From: Sclerodactyla briareus
Lineage: Eukaryota > Echinodermata > Holothuroidea > Dendrochirotida > Sclerodactylidae
Assembly (NCBI GenBank): GCA_026419785.1
Contig: JAODTK010003776.1
Span: 62,001 to 126,000 of the forward strand
Length of the DNA stretch: 64,000 nt
Reading direction: 5' to 3'
Shown: piece by piece, positions 11,985 to 23,790 of the stretch
Layout of the letters: the number at the start of each line of letters is the position of its first letter
Numbering within the stretch: the first letter of the stretch is position 1
Notes under the pieces: model-generated
Seen by the model: only the letters and a program-made list of their open reading frames with translations
What the model was told of the DNA's origin: nothing
The model's database searches: none
Made by a program: the position numbers and the translations under genes

Positions 11985-14635
11985 ACCCTCTCCCTCCAAG
12001 TTAACGAATTCCAAACTGGACTGCTGTATTATGTACATCAGTCCGTGATGGAGATTCAATATTTTTCCGTTCCGGAACAGTTTCTAAGTTAGAATTCAAT
12101 TCCGTCGCTCCATGTAGTGGATGAAATTGACCTGTGTATAGGCGAGCTCAAATTGAGTGATTGCAGAGAACCACTCGATAACTGTCAAGTAGCATTAACG
12201 CTCTAATAACTAATTGGTCGGAACGGACTACGTAGCTGAGTTTAAGCGATTCAAAGCATTTCGCGACCAGTCGTTCTGATCCATCTTCACTTTTTTACTT
12301 GAGTGCTAGACAAATGATTCTGAATGAAGTCGCGGTGACCACAACCAACTCACAGGACACTCTGTTGTTTTCTCCAATATCATAACTACAGAATATATTT
12401 GTATTTTACACGTCTTTTGTCATTATACGATTGTAACATATAGACGACCGATAACTAGTCGATGATTGAATCCGGTCACTCACGCTATTCAGCAAGGTCA
12501 GCAGGTATTGGCAGATTGGAGTTAAACTAACATTTCCACGAGACATCGTTTCGGGCCGATGTACAATAGCAAACTGGGGATGTGTAGAATGCAAGCGTAA
12601 GTATCCAGCAAACACCCAAGCTGGTCTCAAAACCGACCGATGTAGTCATGAAATTTAGACAAAAGGTCCTCAGGAAGTGTTATATAAACAGTAAAATATT
12701 CGGAATGATAACATGAAGCATCAATATCAGTATATGACATTCAGATCAGGGTAAAGTAATCTAAAGAATTTTGAGGAGACGCGGCTCCATCATAAATGGC
12801 AATATCGAGTTGAATACAACATAGGTGGGGACGAAATTGGAGTGGGTTGGAGAAAGCTCCATCTACAGGTTCGAATCTCATGTCAATACGACGTCCTCAT
12901 GTGGGGGTATGATTCTTTAAACGTGTGGCCCATTACACATGGGCATTATGGGGAGTCCCCATGGCATATTACATAGAAAGATCACACCATGGAGATATCA
13001 TATGTCTTTTATGCTTTATTCTGTTGAATTACTCAACATTCGTTGGAATGTCTCACTCTTACAATCCTCCTACAATCCTCCGAAAGCAATGCCCAGCATA
13101 GACTATTTGAATACTTTCTGAAGTGAAATTATTGAGTAAATGTTAATAGGAAACAGAAAATATTTGCATGACTGTACGAGTAGGACTCAATAATTATTTG
13201 CAGTGCGGATGCACGTGCGGGTTGAAATGACATAGTTAGTCTTCTCTCGGTTATTGCATTAGCGCCTTTAAATCGATCCGGCAATTGCTCTTCACCTTAC
13301 GGACCCGAAAGACGGATGGGTGTGTTTCGATTGTGAAACAGTAAGAAACATAAAATGAACATAACTTAGTGATGACCCGAATTTTATGATAAGGAAACTA
13401 GTGGATAACTAGTAGTTGGATGTATTCCGGTGTTCATTTAGAGTTACAATCAATGGAAATATAGAACCAATTCGTCGATTTTCGTTATTCCTGCAATATT
13501 TGTTATTACAATGTCTCTTTTTCAACACATTTCAATAACAAATGTGATTCCCTAATCAGCAGCAGTCTTAGAGAGTTCAGATAAGATCAGTTTTCATAAG
13601 GGTTAGTTAAGAAGTTTGAAGAATTCTCCCAAATTGGTAATCCCTATTGAGATTACCGTGCCAAATGTTCCGTTCCTTAAATATTCTACTCGCACGGTTC
13701 TCGGCTAAATGTTAACAAGTGAGTAGGATTCTGCGTGTAATATTCGTTAAGCTGATATTCAGAAGTCCAAAGTACTACTGGAACACCCCTCCATTAATTG
13801 GACATGTATTGCAATTTTGTTCACCGTGCCTCGCCTTCTGTGAAATCTCTCGAAGGTTGTCGCAATCGTTACTCACTGGAGACATCCAGTAACGCTATCA
13901 TCTGATGCAGGGGGAGACAGGGGACATGAGGAAACAGTAGCCACGGTGAAAAAAATATTCTGAATTGTCGGCGCATCAATGACATTTCAGCAAAAAATTA
14001 CTATTTTGCTTCCACTTCCCATTATTCATGTGCGAATAACTCGAATGGCATATCTATAAAGGGGGTGAGCAGTATTCTGAAGATGAAAGCACATTATTTG
14101 GGATTATTAGACCTCAATCCAGTTTGGTTCGTTGCACGCGTCGGACGCCAGACCAAATACCGAACCATGATAAACTTGACCGTATCATACTGCGTTTAAA
14201 GATATTGAAATAATTTTCCGAGCATTTAGCGAACGTTTCACACCCAGTGATCTGTTAACTAGACAGCTCTACTAGTAAAAGAAACAGTCAATAGGTTGAG
14301 GTGAGCCATCACGAGAAAAATTAAAGTAAATTAAAGTAAACCAGGTTAACAATGATGAAATACTAACGCCCTGGAAGAAGAAGTGTCTGCCTAACCAGCG
14401 CTAAATGTTGACCTACCACTGGATGAACGCAATACGTCTACAAAACTCTTCTTCAGTGTCCCAAGAATTTCCCTAGAATGTATGGTCCCCAAGTTGTAAT
14501 TGTAACAACTGCGCTTCATTCGAGATGACACGCTGACCTCTCAATGAACCTCGTTGAACTGAGCCGTAATATTCGCATGATAATCATGATTATGAGTGAA
14601 ACAGAAATATGATTTGATTTGGGCTCTCTTCGATT
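11985..14635. other. Unassigned DNA, no gene recognised
   Basis: No coding family is recognised. A box-B-like GGTTCGAATC near 12870 lacks a convincing cloverleaf. A short direct repeat (ATTAAAGTAA twice) lies near 14320. Confidence 0.45.
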
Positions 14636-14639
14636 TACG

Positions 14640-14900
14640 AGTTTGGGGGAGTCTAGTGACCGTACAAGGACTGTTGCCGTATCGATCGTGGATGAACACT
14701 GGCGCTAACTCTCCTTCTCACCTCGACTAGAGCTCAGGTCATATCGAGACAAGGGTATCACCTATACCATCATGCTCCAGGGACCGCCATTTCACGTCCT
14801 CTCCGAAGACGACCAGGCACTAACTACAGGACCCCAATTTGGGGTGCAGAAGTTCAAGTTCAATGTGCCCTGCTCCCACCGATCGACGGGACCCATCGCG
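14640..14900 (-). repeat. Dispersed repeat, family S, reverse orientation
   Basis: The block AGGGACCGCCATTTCACGTC at about 14779 is the reverse complement of the conserved body of the copy at 62466-62830 (near 62770). On the minus strand the neighbouring blocks, including a near match to TGAGCTCTGGTCGAG and CATCCACGATCG, follow the same order as at 9490-9600. This gives a third copy of one repeat family in the window. No tRNA-like head is evident. Confidence 0.6.
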
Positions 14901-15620
14901 AATATCCTGTAACAAACCCAGTAACCCCGAAGTTTAGCTTATTAGAGTAGAACCATTGGAAAAACCCTCCTCGCCCATCGCACTGCAAGTACAGCCTCCT
15001 CGAGGAAACCTCTGGTAATTCCAGCCCGGAATGTTTCTATGCAAAGCGTAACTGCGCTCTGCCATTCTCCGTCCCCGCTCACCGTATATGGCAAAGTAGA
15101 CAATCATAAGGACAATACTGTACTAAGATGGGCTGGATATTCCGAAAAGAACCATTCGAGACAATGAGAAGTTTGTATTTCTCCTCAAATTCTTGAATCA
15201 GATAGGAGGCACAATAGCGGTGGTCAATCTCATCTCGATATAATTTGTGTAATTAGTCAAACGAGTTCTGAACAAGCAGTTTGGATTATTTTTAAACTAT
15301 AAAATTCCAATATTTTACACACCTCCGGAACTACTTGATAAGCGAGATTTCCGTGTTTGTTTGGTTGTTCATGCGCTCCTCATGATTCAAAGTCTTAACC
15401 TGTCGATTCTTATGGAACTTATGTGAAAACTCATTAGAAAAAGCAAGTGGACTCCATAGGAACTGCTTAGTTTCAGATGCGAGCCGTATTCTCCATTTTG
15501 ATGTCACCGACCTGAATAGGACACGTTCAGTAAACAACGAAAATTCGCAGTTGAAACGCATTTTTCCTACCTCTTTTTATATTTATCCACGAGCAACCGA
15601 ATTGTCCTCATGAATAAGGT
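14901..15620. other. Unassigned DNA, no gene recognised
   Basis: No motif is recognised. A minus-strand frame at 15331-15561 is 76 codons long and carries no family signature. Confidence 0.4.
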
Positions 15621-15625
15621 GGAAA

Positions 15626-15762
15626 CGAGGGTGCCTCAGTCTTTTGCTGCATATAATACCCCTGAAAGCAGGAAGGCGTCATCGTGAGACAAAACCTCTT
15701 TTGAGCCTCTACCATGACGTCATCATCGGTCTCAAGTGCAACAAAAGACATCAGCACCCTCG
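15626..15762. mobile_element. Small inverted-repeat element, MITE-like
   Basis: The 26 bases at 15626-15651 start CGAGGGTGCC and the 26 bases at 15737-15762 end CAGCACCCTCG. They are inverted copies, with 21 of 26 positions matching by eye. The whole unit is 137 bp and the interior is itself partly palindromic (GTCATCGTGAGAC against GATGA and GGTCTC blocks). Short non-coding units with such terminal repeats are typical of MITEs derived from DNA transposons. I could not identify a clear target-site duplication, so the call is moderate. Confidence 0.55.
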
Positions 15763-15825
15763 TATTAATCCCCTGATTTACAAAATGTATGAGTATTTGG
15801 AGATGTCAACCTACTGGTAACTCAC

Positions 15826-15826
<1 letters not shown>

Positions 15827-15859
<33 letters not shown>
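15827..15859 (+). repeat. Poly-A tract (33 A)
   Basis: A run of 33 A, 64 bases after the inverted-repeat element. It may be a retroposon tail, but no body is recognised upstream. Confidence 0.8.
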
Positions 15860-15861
<2 letters not shown>

Positions 15862-16595
15862 TTATGGTAATTTTCATCAAAATGTGCAGTTACAGGGTAA
15901 CTGAACCTATTATATTTCAGAAAAAATGCATTAAAATTTTCTTCCGAATTTTCTCACCAATGTGTGAACATTAACGCAGAAGCTCCGTATTCGTTACCAT
16001 GATTTGTTCATCTACTCTACCCCAGCGATGAATAACGCCTTACTGCCTCTTTTGAATTCATCAACGAATTGAGAATGTGACAGACGCGGGGGGATTTTAC
16101 TAGGCTAAACACCTCGAAGATTGTCGCTACATGACAAAATGAAAAAGACCATTTATCCAGTGCTTATTGCACCTTTGCTGTCTCTAACTGCAGGGGCACG
16201 CATAACGGTTGAGAGAAGGAACTACCGGCTTTCAGTCCTAATGTCAAACGCTAACCGTGAAACTGGGTAAATACCAAAGACGGCATGGGATGTTCTGTCA
16301 TTCGCTTGGTACTTTGCTTGGAACTTGGAACACAGTTGGTATTCCTAACCCTTTTCAGAACAGCCAGGACTGGTTATTCTGACTCTGACCTATAGTTGCG
16401 TAATATAAAGTTTAGTGACGCTTTTCGAAATGACGGTCAGTTCAAATGAGAGCAAACTACTCGAGTAAACATCCGTCTCAAACTCAACTGTTGGCTTTCA
16501 TCAGGAACCCCCAAGACATGTGCGTAGAGCTTTCAAATGTTCTGGGGATTTATGAAAGGCGCAATTCAATTTATTCCGTCTATACTTAAGCACAC
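15860..16595. other. Unassigned DNA beside the LINE 3' end
   Basis: I see no gene. The last part may belong to the 3' untranslated region of the minus-strand LINE that starts at about 16600, but the boundary cannot be set without other copies. Confidence 0.35.
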
Positions 16596-17059
16596 ATACA
16601 ATGTTAATATTAAAGTATAAACGGGACACTAGAGAAACAAATAACGTTTATTGAGGATATTAAACCCAAAACATAAGCATATATACAAGAAAACAAAGGA
16701 GACGATGTCAGAAACTGACTGGAACTAGCTCTGAAGTCATTCTGAGTATTTAGAGAGTAGATGACACTTTAGCTTATTCTTGAATATCGATTTGATTTGC
16801 AAGTGTTACATCATTTGGCATCATTGATTCCAGATTGTATAGCAGTAATTATTCAAAAGGAGTTCACCGTGTTGTTTGGAGCTCTGATGCGATAGAAGAT
16901 ACATAGTACATAGTGTTAACTGCTCTAGAAATTTCATAATTCCTTCAACATGAAATTACTGAGACAGGCATGTACAGTGCTATCACCTGGGTGGAAATGA
17001 GAAGAAAAAAATCCCGAGATGGAGTGTAAGTTTGTCAGTTTGTTAGCATTGAACCAATA

Positions 17060-17815
17060 ATTTAGCTGACCAAGAACACTCTTAGCTTTGGAAATTAAAT
17101 TTATACAGTCAGTGTCGTGAACAAAAAAAAAATGAGTGTCATCGGAAATAGTATAATGGACATATTAGGAACCACATTGTTAATATCATTTACATGAATG
17201 AAAAACGAGGGTGGTCCGAATACATAACTTTGTGGAACCCCAGTAACGATGTTATAACGATTCGACATAACGCCATCGACAAATACGTTTTGGTTTCTGT
17301 CGGATAAGTAACTGGAAAGTAGATCGGGTGCTTTGCCATGAATACCATGATGACACAAATTGCTTAGAAGTATTTTATGATCAATAGTGTCAGAAGCCTT
17401 CTTAAGGTCAAGGTAAAGACCTAGGACACTTTCACCCTTATCAAAATCTGTACGAATATAATTCATTATTTCCAGAAGAGCGCGGTAGTATCGTGACGTT
17501 TTCTAAATCCAAATTGGAACTCAGGAATGTCGTAATTCCCAGAAACGTATGTAAGTAAACGTTTTTCAATCAATATTTCGAGAATTTTATCAATTCTAGG
17601 TAGCAGGCTGATTGGCCGGTAATTCTCTGGCAAAGTACGATCCCCTTTCTTGTTACGTGGGGTGCATCAGGGTACCTCCCAGAAGTGGAAGCAAGATTAA
17701 AATGTGACAAGTACTGGAGATACGCTGTGGCCCACATGTTACAAAATCTGAAGGAAACGCCATCAATACCTGGCAAATTCCCATCTTTCAGGGTTCGGGT
17801 TTCCGAAAAACTTGC
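17060..17815 (-). pseudogene. LINE ORF2 reverse transcriptase domain
   Basis: The minus strand shows, in order: PGIDGVSFRF near 17760, the stretch around ITGQSACYL (usually ENYRPISLL) near 17610, and a segment like VLGLYLDLKKASDTIDHKIL at 17376-17435. Then come LLSSYLSDRNQNVFVDGV and GVPQSYVFGPPSFFIHVND. The catalytic box is changed to SDDT near 17140, and a thumb-like GQLNYWFNANKL lies near 17060. The 121-codon open frame at 17101-17466 covers the central part. Frameshifts separate the blocks. The changed A of FADD and the lost G in GVPQG show decay. Confidence 0.88.
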
Positions 17816-18419
17816 CCATTCGTGATAAGAGTCAAGAAAATCATGTGAAGATCGCTATCGTGAAAAAAATGTATTATGGTCAACATTGCTTTGGATTTTG
17901 TTACTGAGTTTGCGACTAATGTTGGAAACATAATCGTTCACGGCATTGGCTATGCCTCCGGAAATGTCATCGGAAGTGATGGCGTCGTTGTGGTGTATAC
18001 TCTGAACAGCTCTGAAAAAACCCGTGTTTTCTGAGCGGAGTTATACCTTCGTTAACGAGGCGCATGTAATGAGAATATGTAGATTGCTTAATAGCTCTGT
18101 TTAAGATGCATGATGTATTTACGAAATAGAATATTTTTCTTCTGGATAGAGTTTCTGATGCCTGCAATTACCCAAGGCTTGCCTTTTGATTTTTTTACGA
18201 GACAGTTTCACTCTAGGGAAGTTACTGTAATGTAGCAGCAAGCATAGATTTTCAGCAAACACTTGAAGGCCTCATTAATGCTTCAGCTTCATTGACATTT
18301 TTAAAGTCTGCACAATCAAATTATTGCAAGGTTATGTTCATTGAAGTTTCTGACTATTGGGCTTTGGGCTGCATAATGAATCATATTATTATCATATGAT
18401 TAAACAAAAGTTAGGTCAA

Positions 18420-19298
18420 TGAACGCTGATATCGCAGAATATACTGCCAGAAGTGATAGCAGTCATATTATTATTTGATAACCGAACGAAAATATGATCG
18501 ATAAGAGTCATGCTACATCGATGATTCGACTCAGGAGGGTGATTACAGGCGTAAAACAAGTGCTCCTTAAGAAGTTGAAGTATTCTCTCACGGCTAAACT
18601 GGTATTGATTCTAAGAAGGTCTATATTCGAATCGCCAGCAAAAATGCAATTATTTTTGGCGTCGATTGATGTCAGTGTAGACTCCAGCACGTTATTGAAA
18701 TGCGCTATGATACCTTTAGGATGCCGGTAGCATGCTACCAATTTATAACGCATGTTGTAATTTGGCAGTTGTGATTGGGACAGTGGCAATTTAGAGGGCC
18801 GCTTATTGCCTTTTTCATTGACAGTTACATTAGTGAAATCTTTTCTGTGGAAGACACCTAGCCCACCACATTTCTCAAGCGGGGTACGAACGTGTTCTCG
18901 GGTAAGATATTTGGGCAAGATTGCCAATCACAGCGACCAATTTCTGTTAGCATAATTACATCAAAGTTATGCGACAAACAAACACGGGGGGCATGTTCGT
19001 ATGGAAAACCGACAACTTGCTATCCGATGTTTTAATTGTTTCTTAAAGGAAGCTTCATCATGATAGTTACAATATGATGGGTAGCATCGGCTTTTTTATC
19101 AGCAATATTTCCCATATATGCTTCGAAATTGTTGTTTTGGAATTGAATGATACGATTTGGATCAGGATTGTTTCCGCAGGTGTCAGATGATTTGATTGGA
19201 GGAATAAATAACTCCTCCTGTTGATATATGTTAATTGGCCATTTGAAATAATTACGTGGTTGTCTTCTCTGGACGCAAAGCCGTACTTCTGGTTTCAC
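18420..19298 (-). pseudogene. LINE ORF2 N-terminal part with apurinic endonuclease domain
   Basis: An N-terminal extension (INIYQQEELFIPPIKSSD and following) occupies 19032-19298. The endonuclease then starts with FDVIMLTEIG near 18950, continues with YKLVACYRHPKG near 18740 and GDSNIDLL near 18630, and ends with IDHIF near 18490. GDSN stands where GDFN is usual, and the last catalytic block, normally SDH, reads SVH followed by a stop. The family (EEP endonuclease) nicks target DNA to prime reverse transcription. The broken frames and changed active-site residues show it is dead. Confidence 0.82.
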
Positions 19299-19766
19299 CG
19301 GGCGGTTAGGCTCATACTAACGAATGAATGTACCTTCTGGTTAAATGTCGGGGTCCATAAACACGCTTGGGTTTTTTTTTTTTTTACTCCGCGGAGGTGC
19401 TCTATGGCAGCAGTAATAGAAAGTGCATCTTCGAAGTACATCTTCACGTCGTCTGTCCAAACATCTGGGCAGGAGCGTGTCGCGTTAGCTAGCCGCTTTC
19501 GCTTGACTACGGCCAGTCCTGTAGCGCAAGCTTCGCCAACTTTAGGTTCATTCCGTGCTTTTCTGCGGTCCTGTTTGCTGTTACCCGGTTCGCTGCCCGG
19601 ATTACTGCCCGTTAACCGTTGCGCTGGACAATGGTAGCCCCATTTCGATCTCCTGGACTCCGTTGTTTATATCAATCGTTAACGGCAACGTAGGTGCAGA
19701 CCTGGTTTCTCCCTGGATAATGTTCCCTGTTGTTTTGTCGGGGGTCCAAATTAATTCGCCAACAAA
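19296..19766 (-). pseudogene. ORF1-like protein of the LINE, one frameshift
   Basis: The minus strand encodes an open segment beginning FVGELIWTPDKTTGNII and reaching SSATVNGQ. One shift later it continues as GSNPGSEPGNSKQDRRKARN, then KRKRLANATRSCPDVWTDD and VKMYFEDALSITAAIEHL, and ends near 19296. It is basic in the middle and acidic-hydrophobic towards the end. It lies just upstream of the ORF2 start, in the place expected for ORF1. I recognise no RRM, zinc knuckle or PHD finger. A run of 14 T at 19372-19385 (A in the sense strand) could be a slippage or sequencing-error site. The assignment rests on position and continuity. Confidence 0.6.
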
Positions 19767-19770
19767 CTAT

Positions 19771-21115
19771 GGTAACCTTCCAGTTTTTCAAACAGGATGT
19801 AAAATATCAAAACAAAGATAATTTCGATACAGTATACAGACCTCAAATGAGGGACTTATCCTTGGATGGGAATTGACTGATGAGCTATACGCATATGCGT
19901 TACGGGTTAGTGCGCTATTCGAAACATGAAAGTGTTCATTACATGAGCTGCCTTCGGAAGTGACTAACGAATCGAATACTACTACACCTCGCAATGATGA
20001 GGCCTAAAACAACAAGTGTCCTGAATTGTACGTGCGGAATATTCGACAGAAATGTGACCAAACGTAATTACGGATATGATTACAACAGAAAGCCAATAAA
20101 CGATGCAAGTACTGCATAGGACAGTGATCTCTTGAGATATATACAATCTTATACAAATATAATCGTTAACGTAAAATATATACTTGGAAAGAGGTTAAAA
20201 ACTGAGAATACCGTGTTGAAATAATAAACAGAAGAAAACTGCAATCGTTTCGAATGCGGTTTTTTCCAGTGTTTTCGATTTTTTTTTCTTCAAATTACGT
20301 AAGAAACGATTAAATAATGTTACATGTCATGTGACTAAAACAAAATCACCTAATTCTTAGTTTTTTAGTTGACGTCACAATGAACAATTGCAAAATGACA
20401 ATTCACAGTCCGTCTGAGCTCAAATTCGAAAATCCGAAGTTCATTTACCGTTAATGTACTATAAAAATCGGGATTCACGTTTATGGTTGTTTCTATTGAT
20501 TGACGTGATTTTGAGGGAAGCAGAGAAACAATCTACTTGATCCCCCCCCCCCCCCCCCCCCCCGCCCGACTTCTTCATTTCCAGACACAGTGGATTAGCG
20601 GAATCGTCCTCGGTGAATTTTTTTTGTTAGACGTGATGGGGTGATTCAATGAATGAATTTTACCGTCGTTAATGGTATTCAAATTTAAAGTTTGCAACCT
20701 TGTTGGATCTTGCCGGTCTGGACAGCATGCACTCTCGTCCGTCGATTCCGCTTTCTCATGGACCAGCCCCAGGTTTGTACGTGGACATTGCTACTGAAAT
20801 GTGATAAAAAATATTGGGCGCATTTTATCCAGGATTTTTCAGTGAGAGCTTCAGTCGTGAAAAAGTTATGACCGCATCGTTGTTGGGTATTGTATAGGCA
20901 TGAACAATATGAGACATATGGGACGGTAACGAATTCAATGGAAATATAATAGTGTAGACGTTTAGGTGCCATACGTAATGGTGAGCTCATTCTGACATTT
21001 CTTGTGGCTATTCCATAACCATTTGCATAATCAATATTTTGATAATAACAACTTATTAATAACTTCCCTCTTCTCTTTGGTGATCAAATGCATTGCACAA
21101 TAACACATTATTCAT
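19771..21115. other. Unassigned DNA with a C22 run
   Basis: No gene is recognised. The only clear feature is the run of 22 C at 20542-20563. Short frames at 19788-19994 (-) and 20685-20990 (-) carry no known motif. Confidence 0.45.
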
Positions 21116-21116
21116 T

Positions 21117-21117
<1 letters not shown>

Positions 21118-21153
<36 letters not shown>
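21118..21153 (+). repeat. Poly-A tract (36 A)
   Basis: The longest homopolymer in the window. It precedes the duplicated segment that starts near 21230. It may be a retroposon tail; no body is identified. Confidence 0.8.
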
Positions 21154-21154
<1 letters not shown>

Positions 21155-21229
21155 AATGATTTCAAAGCCTGGGAATTTAATCAGAAAGAAGAGTTACCAC
21201 TTCAAGTAGACCCGCAAATCGCGTTCAAT

Positions 21230-22030
21230 TTATTACTGTAGCTCAGGTAATTATTAAGTAACAATATTCTGTATTTTCGTTATGAGAAGATCTCCTTTCA
21301 TTAGTCGGGACGTTCACCCAGAGATCAGTCCAATAGCATTCGCGACAATAATATCAATAAAAAGCGCATGTCTGAAGGAATGAAGCGTTCTAATATACGT
21401 ATCACTTTCAATTCGCTTATTACGCGCTGTCTAAATAAATTAATGAAATGTAAATTCGAAATCATTATTAAAAATAGACAGGACTAGCCCGGTCGTCCAA
21501 TCTAACATTGAAGTAACCGGGCAGCCTGGGCCTGTTTATAACTGGGTCGATTGAGTAACAACTAAACAAACAAAATTCACCACATATCAAGGAAATGACC
21601 AGCAGTTGTGTGCATGCCAGAGTTGCCAAACGCTTTCAATATTGATTATTCCATAGTTCCGGAAACCTAGTAAACGCTAATCTGCATTTTCTTTACGAAT
21701 AGACATTCTTTTACTGTGACACTGTGATATGCCTCATCATGTTGGAACGTTTACCTGGAGAATACCTCAATAACTTCCACGACAATATTCTTAATATACA
21801 GTGCATGTCAGAATGGATGAAACGTTCTAATATACGTATCGCTTTCGGTCGTGTGCTGTCTAAACAGACAACTGATGGATCGCGCGCTACCAAATTTATA
21901 CCCGATTATTGAAACTGGGCTGGACTAGTCAAGTCACCGCATTCAAGACTGCATTAAGATTGAAATCAAATGGGGCGAGCAGCTATACAGTAGGTCCGTG
22001 AATAACTGTGCCGATCGAGTAAAAGATCCC
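21230..22030. repeat. Diverged tandem duplication (two copies of about 330-370 bp)
   Basis: Copy 1 (about 21230-21560) and copy 2 (about 21660-22030) share a long ordered set of blocks: TCTGTATTTTC/TCTGCATTTTC, GGGACGTTCACC/GGAACGTTTACC, GACAATA, GCATGTC, GTTCTAATATACGTATC and GCTGTCTAAA. The copies differ by substitutions and small gaps, so the event is old. No coding function is seen, although copy 2 has a 60-codon open frame on each strand. Confidence 0.65.
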
Positions 22031-22257
22031 ACCACGAATCGGAGAGACGATTATCAGTCGTCTGCGACGAGACTGCGAGTGATGTTCAGTCATGTGTCAT
22101 AAGGAATGTAGCCTCCAGTGGGAGGGTGGTTCATGAGTTATGAGTCACACCACAATTTTCTTTGTTATCTCCCAGAAGAGAATTATAGTCGGCGACCACC
22201 ACAGATGGGGAGTTCTGAAATTATCCCTGGCGATTCCTTATTAGATGTGATTCCCGA

Positions 22258-22590
22258 GTGGCAGAAACCGTCAATGCGATCTGTAAGCGTAGGAATAATT
22301 CGCGCGTATGCCCAATTATATACATAAATCCCAGCCATTCTAATCCTCATTCAATCACAACATATAGGATGATCTACGAGTCAGCTTTAATCGATGCCGA
22401 CTCGGTGGAGCATTTCCTCATATGTAACACTAATGAGAACTATCATTTGACATTGGTTTCCTATTTCTCTCAATTGAACATTTCCACTGATCTGAAACTC
22501 ATGAGTTTACAAGTGGCGCGATCATTGTTGTTGATTAACATGCTTCGTGGTTTTCCGTGCATGTACTTGCTTGTACGTACCAACGAGTAA
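22258..22590 (+). CDS. Open frame of unknown function, possibly a transposon C-terminus
   Basis: An open frame of 110 codons. Residues from about 35 on include ESALIDADSVEHFLICN. This faintly recalls the VEHFL motif after the reverse transcriptase in some LINE families. The usual cysteines around that motif are not in place, there is no neighbouring RT, and the rest has no signature. It follows directly after the duplicated segment. I would not call it a host gene. Chance, or a relic of a mobile element, are both possible. Confidence 0.2.
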   Translation: MAETVNAICKRRNNSRVCPIIYINPSHSNPHSITTYRMIYESALIDADSVEHFLICNTNENYHLTLVSYFSQLNISTDLKLMSLQVARSLLLINMLRGFPCMYLLVRTNE

Positions 22591-23790
22591 ATCATACTAT
22601 ACATAATATGTTACATAAGATCCGATTCTAAGATTCTAAGAAAATTTTCTGTTGGAATGAATGGACAAGGAGCTTGAATATTTATTTGATAATACAAACT
22701 TTATTTTGTTGGAGCTCCGAGAAATCTTCTCTAAATTGAAGTGGTTTCATCAATTATCTGGGCGATTGGATTTTTTTGAATTTTAATGACGGATAGAAGC
22801 ATTACAATTTTGCTTGTTGGCATGTTTTCTTATCATAACAACTACGTATACGGATATTTATATACTTCTCTCGCGAGCAGAAAAAAAATGTCGCATGTTT
22901 CCGATCGAAATTCAGGAACGGATTAGCGAATGATAAGGAAGTATAAACGGCCTACACGCCCTGACGCATCCCTATGTCATAGTGTCCTCTGATGTCTTCG
23001 ATGTTAGCATGTTAGTAACATGTGAAATGAAAAATGCGCCACGCCGTGACAGCCAGGATATTGAACTTGGACCACATGGACACTTCGACAAACATTGATC
23101 GAGTTGCTCTAAGAATGATAAATCAACGTCAGAATATATTCTCGACATCAATCTATCGCTGGAATTGTTTTTCCTTTCCCTAGACTCATAGAAGGAAAGG
23201 AATAATAACATGGTGTGTTGTGTGATGTTCGCTTTAGTGAATAATTACATACAAACCAAATAATGGTTACAGGGTACTATAAAGTTCAATCTTGCTGTTC
23301 ATAGTTATGGTATGAATTTGCAGCTAGGGCAGTTGTAAGCAATCTTATTTTAAAACGATTTAAGACAATCCAATCTTACCCCATCCTTATACTTGACTGT
23401 GATTAGCAGTGCAGTTACTAACAGCAGTGACTAACACAATGGATTTAATATTCCTCAAAAAGTTAAAACCATCAGAAGCACTGACATTGAAAGTTATTTC
23501 AAATGAAAGTAATAACATTATCCCCTTCCAATTGTCTGGACATGGTCTATTTAGGTATTCCCATACCTCTCAGAAAGTGCAACTGCGCATAGAGCATACA
23601 CGTGTAGTATATACTATATTTCAAGATCCATATTGGCTAACGCTTACCCTAATCAGTAACGTTATCTATGAACAGGCAAATCCCGAAAAAAACTCAATCA
23701 CTTATGTAAAGAACAGCCAATCAGGAAAAGCATTGCAGAGTACTGGCGACTGGTCTCTCTCGCCTTTTCCCATTTCTTCACGATAATAAT
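22591..23790. other. Unassigned DNA with one 125-codon frame
   Basis: A plus-strand frame at 23409-23786 has no recognised motif and no clear splice context. Nothing else is seen. Confidence 0.4.

Larger units (their letters stand above)
16600..19770 (-). mobile_element. Long decayed two-ORF non-LTR retrotransposon
   Basis: Reading the minus strand from about 19770 down to 16600, the order is: an ORF1-like segment, the start of ORF2, an endonuclease, a linker, a reverse transcriptase, and a C-terminal block reading FKNKLKCHLL near 16770. This is the standard layout of CR1/L2-type LINEs. Length is about 3.2 kb. Many frameshifts and stops break it, so it cannot move. It is the most complete element in the window. 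The 5' end may lie further out, since a 68-codon minus-strand frame occupies 19788-19994. The 3' end is uncertain because the downstream sequence has no clear tail. Confidence 0.85.

Noticed and set aside
12838..12900. tRNA gene from box B-like GGTTCGAATC
   Set aside because: No convincing box A, anticodon arm or acceptor pairing.
23409..23786. 125-codon open frame that might be a gene
   Set aside because: No recognisable family and no related copy in the window.
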